In this document: piece by piece, positions 13,301 through 22,300 of the stretch
Position numbering within the stretch: position 1 is the stretch's first letter
Layout of the letters: every line of letters starts with the position of its first letter
Source: Dactylorhiza incarnata
Lineage: Eukaryota > Streptophyta > Magnoliopsida > Asparagales > Orchidaceae
Assembly (NCBI GenBank): GCA_033032865.1
Contig: JAWHQI010000065.1
Location: 1,488,001-1,552,000, forward strand
Direction of reading: 5' to 3'
DNA length: 64,000 bases
The notes under the pieces: generated by a model
The model's database searches: none
Seen by the model: only the letters and a program-made list of their open reading frames with translations
What the model was told of the DNA's origin: nothing
Position numbers and translations under genes: made by a program

Positions 13301-16300
13301 TAGGCGGGTCTCCTCCGGTAGCAGGGGATCGGTGCCTAGATTTTACAAAGGAGAAGGGACCGGTGCCTGCTTCCATCGATGCACTGGGAGGGAGAGAGTG
13401 CGGTATAACAGACAACTGGAATGCAAACAAGAGAAGGAAAACCTAAAACTTCTCGCTTGGGCCGTGAGGAGGAGATTATAAGCGGACAGGGTGTAATCGT
13501 GGCTCTCGTTTGGAAACTGCGGTCTTGGCTTAATTAAGGGGGAATTAGACCATTCCACTTAATTTCAAATATGTCATTTCCCTCTAAGACACTATTATTA
13601 CGAACATAAACACTCCCGCAAACCTCTAAATCTCGCCGAATAAAATTCCAATAAATTCATTTAAATATCTCCGGCTAATTTATTAATTAACAAGCAATAA
13701 TTGATCATAACAAAATCATACCTCGACCTGACGCTGGCTCAATCAATTTCGCTAGTGGTCGGACCCTGAAATTAAAAGAACGCGAAGTAAATTTTGGTTG
13801 TTACACTTTTGGCACCCGGTATGGGCATTTTGAGTTCTCAGTTATGTCATTTGGTTTGACGAACGCTCCATAAGTATTTATGGATCTGATGAATCACATG
13901 TTTCGACCATTTTTGGATATCTTTGTTGTGGTCTTTAATGATGATAAATTGATTTATTCAAAATCTGAAGACGAGCATGTCGATCATCTAAGATTGGTAA
14001 TGCAAACTTTGCGAAAACATCAATTATATGCCAAGTTTTCCAAGTGTGAATTTTGGCTAAAAGAAGTTGCTTTTTAGGTCATGTAATTAGTGGCAACGGA
14101 ATAGCAGTGGACCCAGCAAAGGTCGAAGTCATTCATGATTGGCCTGTTTTAAAGAATATAGCTGAAGTGTGAAGTTTCATTGGACTAGATGGATATTATT
14201 GGAGGCCACAACTTCTCACGCATTGCATTGCCTCTTACGTCTTTTTGTATGGAAGACCAACCATGGCCTGATTATTTTTGATGTCTATGTTGACGACATT
14301 CTTCTTACCAGACATGACTCCTCTGAAATAGAGAAAACAATGAAACATCTTCGGGAGTATTTTATTACAAAAGATATGGGCCCTCCAAGATAATTCTTGG
14401 GAATAAAAATTGTGAGATGCAATAACTCTATAGTCCTCTCTTTGGCACAAAACTTGCTCAAAATTTTATGTTTATGGGCACTGACAAACTTTGGGTTGAG
14501 ACATCCTCACTTCTATAGGACATTACTCGATACAGGCGTCTAGTCAGTAAACTCATCTACCTTACCATAACCAGACCTGACATCTTTTATATTGTTGAGG
14601 GGGTCAGTCAATCCAAGCAAGATCCCTGAGAGTGTCATCGGGAAGCTATTTTAAAATTATTATAATACATCAAAGGGTCCCTAGGAAAAGGACTTATTTC
14701 AAAGAAACAATCACTTACATTGAAGCATATTCTGATGAAAGTTATGCAGATGATAAAGGATATCGAACATCCACTTCTAGATTATGCATGTATGTCGGAG
14801 GAAATCTGGCCACTTAGAAAAGCAAGAAATAAGTATGAGTTCTCAGGTCAAGTACAAAAGTATGGCGTAGACTAATTGTGAGTTAAAGTGGTTTTGAACA
14901 CTTTTAAAAGACTTTGGAGAAATCTATGATTATCATCTACCGATGTTTTATGATAATAAAATTGTTATTTATATATCTAAAAATCTAGTGTTCCATAAAA
15001 GAACATAATATATTGAAGAGAAGAAGTTTTCAAAAACTGATAATGCATTTTGATTGTTTCTTCAGATCAAGAGTTGGTCGGCATCTTCAACAAACCAAAT
15101 TTTTTCGTCTTTTAAGATATTTGTGTGAAGTTGGGAATAATCGATATATATACTCCAGCTTGAAGGCGAGTGTTAAAGCCCAAAACTAAAACCCAATTAA
15201 GGGGTCATTGTAGATTTCTTCTTCACTTTGTATTTAGTCCCACATCTCCTCATTATAATTTCTTCCTCCTCTGCATAAGACCCACATCTCCTATTATAAT
15301 TTCTTCCTCCTATTATTGGAGGGGAAGTCTCATATAATAAGTTAGATTCTTTTAAATAATATTAATTTATATTTCAAACTCTCATAAGTATATAATAACC
15401 TTTATATCCCATAATAAAAAATAATTAAAAATGAGGTGCCGAAAACAAACGAGGCATTATCCTAATGTTTGGCATATTAACTTGATGTATTGAAATATGA
15501 CACTTGATTTAGGTAGCAAATAAGCATGCCAAGAAAGAAAAGAAAGAGAATTGTTTTAAAATAATTACCAAAACAATTTGAATAAAGCCGAGGATAAAGA
15601 AACGGAAAGTAAGAATAAATTAGGTAGGAATGTCATTTTTTCCAAACTCAACAGATAGTGATTTATGATATTAGAAGAATAGCTGGAAGGGAAGTAAACT
15701 GGTACACCTTCTCCACATGATCAAACACCATCACGTCATTATAAAGGCCTAAGTTGACATCAGGGAGATTCCTATCATCTTCTGGAGCACTGGAGAAAGG
15801 AAGTCTTCTCTTCTCAACATATCGCATTGTATCGTATGAGAAATAACCCATCCAACCACCTGCAAAGCAATTGAAAATTATTTTCGTTCAACAAACTAAT
15901 GCCTTAAAGTAATATATATCCTTTCAGATGTTACAGCATTAAAAACAATCTCATTCCATATTTAGATATAACAGAAAAATTGCTGTTAAGAATAACATAA
16001 ACCTAAAATGATAAGAATCTCAAGACGAACCTGCTCAAATTTCAGAGCATACAAAATGGCCCTGTAATTGCCTGAATCAGCCAAGCAGACCTGACTCAAA
16101 CTGGGCCAAACATCTTTATATTTGAGCTCCCAAGCAATAGTAAAGGACGGATCAAAGGGACCAATCTTCCTTCAAGTTATCATTATCCAGTGAGACATGC
16201 TATAAATACGCCCTTGAGAGGATCCCACCGCCCAACAAACGACCAGACCTCACCACCCAACAAGTAATGCCATGAGAATTAATAGCATATTTAATAGGTA

Positions 16301-19300
16301 TCTTCAATACAATCAATGTGGATAATTTTTTCCTTGGTGTGCCTAGAACTATTTAAAGAAGGCATAGTTAAAAGTTTGGGGAAGTCTCAAATTTTGTATA
16401 TGGTCTTCGCTTTGAGCGTGAGAGGTGCATGCCACTCAAGTTGTAATCAGCCTCACGATTCAGCGCATGACAGACAATTAAGTAAAGTTCCTTAGCCTAA
16501 AAGAAACAAAAGGTGGATTTGTCACTTTTGGAAATAATAACAAGGGAAAGATCAAAGGAATTAAAACAGCCGGTACAAATGAACTAATAAAAAGTGACAT
16601 ATGGTACAATCTCAAGATACAACTACAGGGTACATAATAGAATGTGGAACCATAAAACTAAATAGATAGTCCATGAACTAATAAACTTACAACATAGTCT
16701 CAGAAGGCACTACGGCCAAGGAGTGTCACCCTGGTTCCACTAGGGTCACATAAAGTAAATCATGACCTAATTGGACCAAAGAGGTAACCTTGAGTCCAAT
16801 TGGGTGGGAGTCCATTAAGCCATATCTGACCTAATTGAGCCAAGATGGCGCGGTCGCCGATTGCAGAGCCCTAGTCTAAGATCAGTGATCGACTAACTTA
16901 GTTCTTCAATGTGAACTTCTGTGATTCTCGATCGCGTACGGCGATCGCGGAGCCTCGGTCGGTGACCCCCTCTCTTCTATCCTCCTCGGGAGTTCTCATG
17001 AATAGTGACAAAACTCTTTCCATCAGGATCTTGACATTGTGCAACACGGTGCAATGTTAATCTCCAAAGCAGTGACGCTGCACATCATGGTGTCTCACGT
17101 AACTCTGAAGGAGGAGCACATTTGTAAGACCTAAGGCATGAAAATCTTTATCCTTTTCAAACTCTAAAAATTAAACTAAGTGATAGACAAACTATGTATT
17201 ATTTAGAGTACAATAACTTACATTGATTATCACCACCTAAACAAACCCTATTTATGGGTTTGGTGGCCATTTTTTGTACAACATGAGTGACTAAGTGCTT
17301 GTCCTACAAAGATAGTCCTCTAAAACTGCCCCAGAATGGGTCTTCAATTTCATGTTCCTGCAGGGGCCCACAGAAAGAGATATCATTAAGCACAGCAGGA
17401 AGAAGGGGAAGATTAAAATTAGTTAAAATAATAGAGGATTTGATGGGTATAACCCCACCATCATCCTCCGTGTTTTGAATATTAATGTACGGTTGAGCGT
17501 TTTTATGAGTATGACTGTGCGCCCCTTTCATTTTGGCGGCATGAACTTGGCCAGATAATTCCATGTTACGCATGACCGTGCGTGACACTTCTCCAATCTG
17601 GCAATTTTTTCGCACTTTCAATTGGCATTAGATTCAGGTTCATTATTAAAAAAGCTAACACCTTGATTAATCAAGAACTTCTCCTCTAAGAATCATATTC
17701 TGATTATCAAACAATCGTGAGTTTTTCACAGTTTAGAGATTATGCTACTACAAGGCCTTCAATGTGTAACTTGGAGAAGTTTGCATTCTAAAAGTCTAAA
17801 ATTAAATTATCATGCTAAGGTGTTCAACCTCACAAAGCTTATTAAAGCTTATCAGGAGGTGAAGTATTGTTTGGGGGTGTTTTTTGTCATGTTTTTAATA
17901 GAAATGTGATATTTTGAACAAGGATCTCGAATTAATTGAAATCTGTCTTTCATGATTTACTTTCTCTATCAATTTTATTTCTGCTATGTATGTGTCAAAA
18001 GTGTTGTAAAAGAAAATTAATATTTTGTCATAAACCATATTCACCCCCCAAGGTTGCCTAGTGATACAACAGTCATATTTTTGTATCAGACATTCATGCA
18101 TACTTCATGTTTTACGTTCATGTTTCATACAAAAATAACTAAAAAGTTGTGGTGGTGGTGGTGGTGGTGAAAAAAATACTCGTATTCTCCAACCACCCAT
18201 GTGGAGGCTGGTACTGTTGTTGCTAGCGGCAAGCTTGGCCTGGTGGTGGAGATATGGGCACCCCATATGAGAGGTCATGTCATAAACTACCCCTCTAACC
18301 AGGTGTTGGAACTCTTTTATTAAAATTCATTTTTAAAGGAGTAGATGAAAGTTGTTTTCTTTCATAATGAATAGATTATCCGTTGTAGCAAATCAGGTTG
18401 CCACATTCACTAAACAGGTTGAAAATATGAGACCCTCAAGCCTCACAATGTTACACCTCCAGCCACCTCATCCTTTCCCATCAACAGATCAACCACCCCA
18501 CAGACACTAAATTCCTTGCTTACCCTTTATCTAATAGCAGTCAATTCATCGCTCACTCCAGCAACCACCTAAACTCATTTGTTATATCTTCTCTGCATCA
18601 TAGTCGATTATTCGGTGAGTTTTATATTAAGTTTCATATTGTCTACAATGTATGAATGTATCTTTATTTCTAGTGATATGTAGTTTATAGAGTGTATCTT
18701 TCTATCCTTAGAAAAATTAATTTACTTAATATTTAATTTCTAGCACTTTCATTGGCATGCAATTGTTACTTGTTAACGTTTCAATAGGTATTTTGCCCAT
18801 GTCGTCGAAAAGCACCGAAGAACTCCCTCCCTCTCATTCATATGGATCAAAACGAAGAAGTCATCTTTAAGGATAATCAAAACTAAGGTTTTGCAAGGTA
18901 AAGAAGCAAATATCCAGCCAAGACTTCTCTTCTTCCTACGACATCGGTTGGAGGTGTGATGAGCTTGCCCCCAAATAAATCAAGTGTTCATCCTCCCACT
19001 CGTGTGTTCTCTTCATTCCCCTATCCCACAAACTACAGTACTAATAATTGGTCTGACCTACCCTACTCGTCGACCGTCTCGATTGGTGTCGGGGTTCCAG
19101 CCATTACAACTCATCATCGCCTCCTACAGCACCAATAACAGGACCATCTTCTCTTCTAGCTCGTACAAACCTTGTGCTCCACAACTAACAGCACCTGCCA
19201 ATCCATCCGTCAAGATGGTCGACAAATGACCTCCATGACTGCCATTTTTACCACATTTACACTCATTTAGTCGACATACCGACGACTGCAATTGGAAGTT

Positions 19301-22300
19301 GGGAGGCCATCGAGGTGAGAGTGACATCTCCCGCGTATAGGAATTTAAGGATCAGGTTACTGCAGGCTTCCATGTAGATTCCACTATTGATGGTGTGGAA
19401 AGTATTACTTTGTATTTGTGGCTCTATTTGGTCGGGCTCGGCGTCTTCCCTGTCAAGCCTCTTTCCATTTTATGCCCACATAATTTCCTACCCTGCAAAT
19501 GAGGACTTTGTTATCTCAGAAGATGATGAAGATGTTGCTTTCAATGTTGATGAACATGAAATCTTTTTGGAAATTCTGCCTACCAAGAAGATTGATCTTT
19601 CCATGCTCTTCAAAAGGCGCTTTAAAAGCTCCATAGATCAAGTACAACAACAAAAGGTGTTCGAGGAATCATATTTCAACTAAGAGAATTCATATACGAA
19701 GAAAATTAATTTGTGCAGAATGCATTTACATCTTAATCATATGTTTTGTATTGACAAAGTTCTTTGAGTTTTTAACATCAAGTACAGTTTTTGAAATCAG
19801 TAATGCTGATCGGTTTATAATGTCCTCTTGTATTTTTATTTGTTTCTCTGTGATGTAATTTAATTTCTACTCTATGTTATTTTAATTTATATCATAGCAT
19901 TGCTTTGTAAAACTTGCACTACCAAATAAGGAGAGATTATTGAATCCTGGTGATTTAGTAGAATATGTTAATAATGTATGATAATCATTCTTGAGGTCTA
20001 TGTATCTGTATAACTTGAAATAATTCAGATGAGATAAGTTAATCCCTATAGACTTCTAATAATTAGAGATGTATATTTTTAGACTTAAAAGAAATCGTCG
20101 ACTAGCTGTCAATGATCGCTGAACGTGATAGGATTTAGGGATTAACATGTAATGCTTTTCCTGTAATAGCCATATAATACATGTCTGATCGGGCCCCGTA
20201 GTGTACAATCCTCATAAGTAAAATATTGTAAGATAATGTAAAATTCACATGACTATACCATAAACTCAGAGTCAATAACGATTACAAACACTTTAAAAGT
20301 AAAGAGAGAGATACATGTTACCACGCCTTGACACGGAGGGGACGAGAGACTCTTCCTTGGGTTCGTAGGAGAGCCCGGCTTGGTCCACCAGCTCTACAAA
20401 CTCCTCCTTGGCTGCTTCCACAATACGGGAGAGATTTGTCACCTCCTCCTAGTCACGTCTTCAACAGGGTTTGTCGGTCTCAACACCAAGTGCTCCGGCT
20501 TGGAGCTCCAATGGGGGCTTGTAAATCACCTTCTTCTCTTTTATAGTGCTTGGGGAGGTAAGAGGGGGCCTAGGGGAGAAACCCTAGAGCCTTGGGGCAA
20601 AACGGGACCTAAAACAGCGGGAGGAATGAGGGAGATCCGTCAAAAGCCCTAAAACAACGTATTTATAGAAAAAATAGGTGCACGCGCGTGCGTGAAGTTA
20701 ACACGGCAAAAACCTGGTCTCCCAGGTCGCGCACGCACAAGTGTATGTGTGTGCACGCGCGTGCGTAAATTACGCACGCGCAAATTCAGATGGGGAAAAG
20801 GCATCATTCCAGTTCAGAAGCTATTTGGACCACCCTAGAGGCAGAATTAGGAAAAGTGTTCTACAGCAAAATTCTACCCCCGATGTCTAGTTTCCAGAAC
20901 TTTTGAAATTTCCAAAATCGGAGCTCTGTAGCAAAAGGTATGGTCGATCAAGTGAACCATGGTCAGAACTGGACTGCAGAAATGCATGCGTGTGCGCAAT
21001 AAGCACACGCGCGTGCGCTCTGTGCAGATTTGTAAAACATGATTTTTAAGACCCTAAATTGATACCTAAACACCCATATTGCTCTCAAGGTATCCTTATA
21101 TCATAAAATTAAGAATTTAAGGATATTAAGTGATTATACGACGGTGAAGTCATGCAAAAGGGGCCCAAAATAACTATATAAAATACACGTATCAAATACC
21201 CCCAAACTTGAATGGTTGTTTGTCCCAAGCAAACCGCACTCACCCCAGGGGATAAATGATATTATTAGGTAGTCAAACATCCAATCTACATAACAAACCA
21301 ATTCATTCTATCACGTCTTCCCCTTGTCTCTATTATTTGGGGGAACGAGGATGAATTAGTGAAATTCTCCCTCTAGGAAGATCTTCTGCAGGAATTCTTT
21401 TAACATCAGACGTTGGCGGTATGCCAAGTCTCTCGATGGAACTAACAATAGAGAGCTCTCTTGAGGTTCTGCATTGGTATGTTGATCGAGTGCGGCTGCT
21501 AAAAAAAGTTTTCTCGTCGTATGGCGGAGACGATCTGCGTCGATAGCTTATTGAGTGGTGGGAGGATGATTTCTGGTGGGTGCTCTTAGCGGATCGGAGG
21601 GCTATTGAGATAAATCGAGCAAGGTTCCTTGCGGAATTGGCGCCGGTATGGTTCCTCGTGGGGTCTTCTCTTGAAGTGCCATGGGTATCACGGCCCTGCT
21701 TCATGAGTAGTCGGTCGCTTTATGTCATTTCTTTGAAGGACTAGGGCATGACATCCTCAGCATCCATACGTCGGCATGCTTGTTCCAGCGCATGTAAGTA
21801 GGTAGTGGGGGTAAACATTGAGTTGGTAGTTGAAGAGACCGTCACGGAGTCCTCCTGATGAGGGAGACCCACGTGATGTTATCATCTGTCAGCTTGACGC
21901 GTATCTTCTTCTTCGGAAAGCGCGAGATGTAGTCGCGAAAGAGCTTTATCTCTTGTTGTTGTAGATCAAACAGGTGACTTGGGCCTCTCTTCAGCTTCTC
22001 GGAGCTGGCAAAGTGCGCATAGATGAGGCGCTTCAGCTCATCGTAGCTAGAAGCGCTCCCACGAGGTAGTTCAAAAAATCAAATGATGGTTGCTCCCTCA
22101 AGTGTAGTGAACAAGAGCCTACATAGGCTGCCAAATAAGGTCCTCGCGGCCAGGGCAAATTCGAATCGCCTTACGTGGTTGGTGGGATCTTGACTCCCAT
22201 AGGATGGTAGTTTGTGATGGCGGAAGTCTGACGGGGATGGCGTTGATTCGACTATGTAATTGAAGGTAGACGGGTTTTCTTGGTCATCATCGTCAATATC

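Noticed and set aside
13209..13558. Short ORFs in 13.0-13.6 kb
   Set aside because: They lie inside the solo LTR at 11430-13805 and have no counterpart in its relative at 1246-3702.
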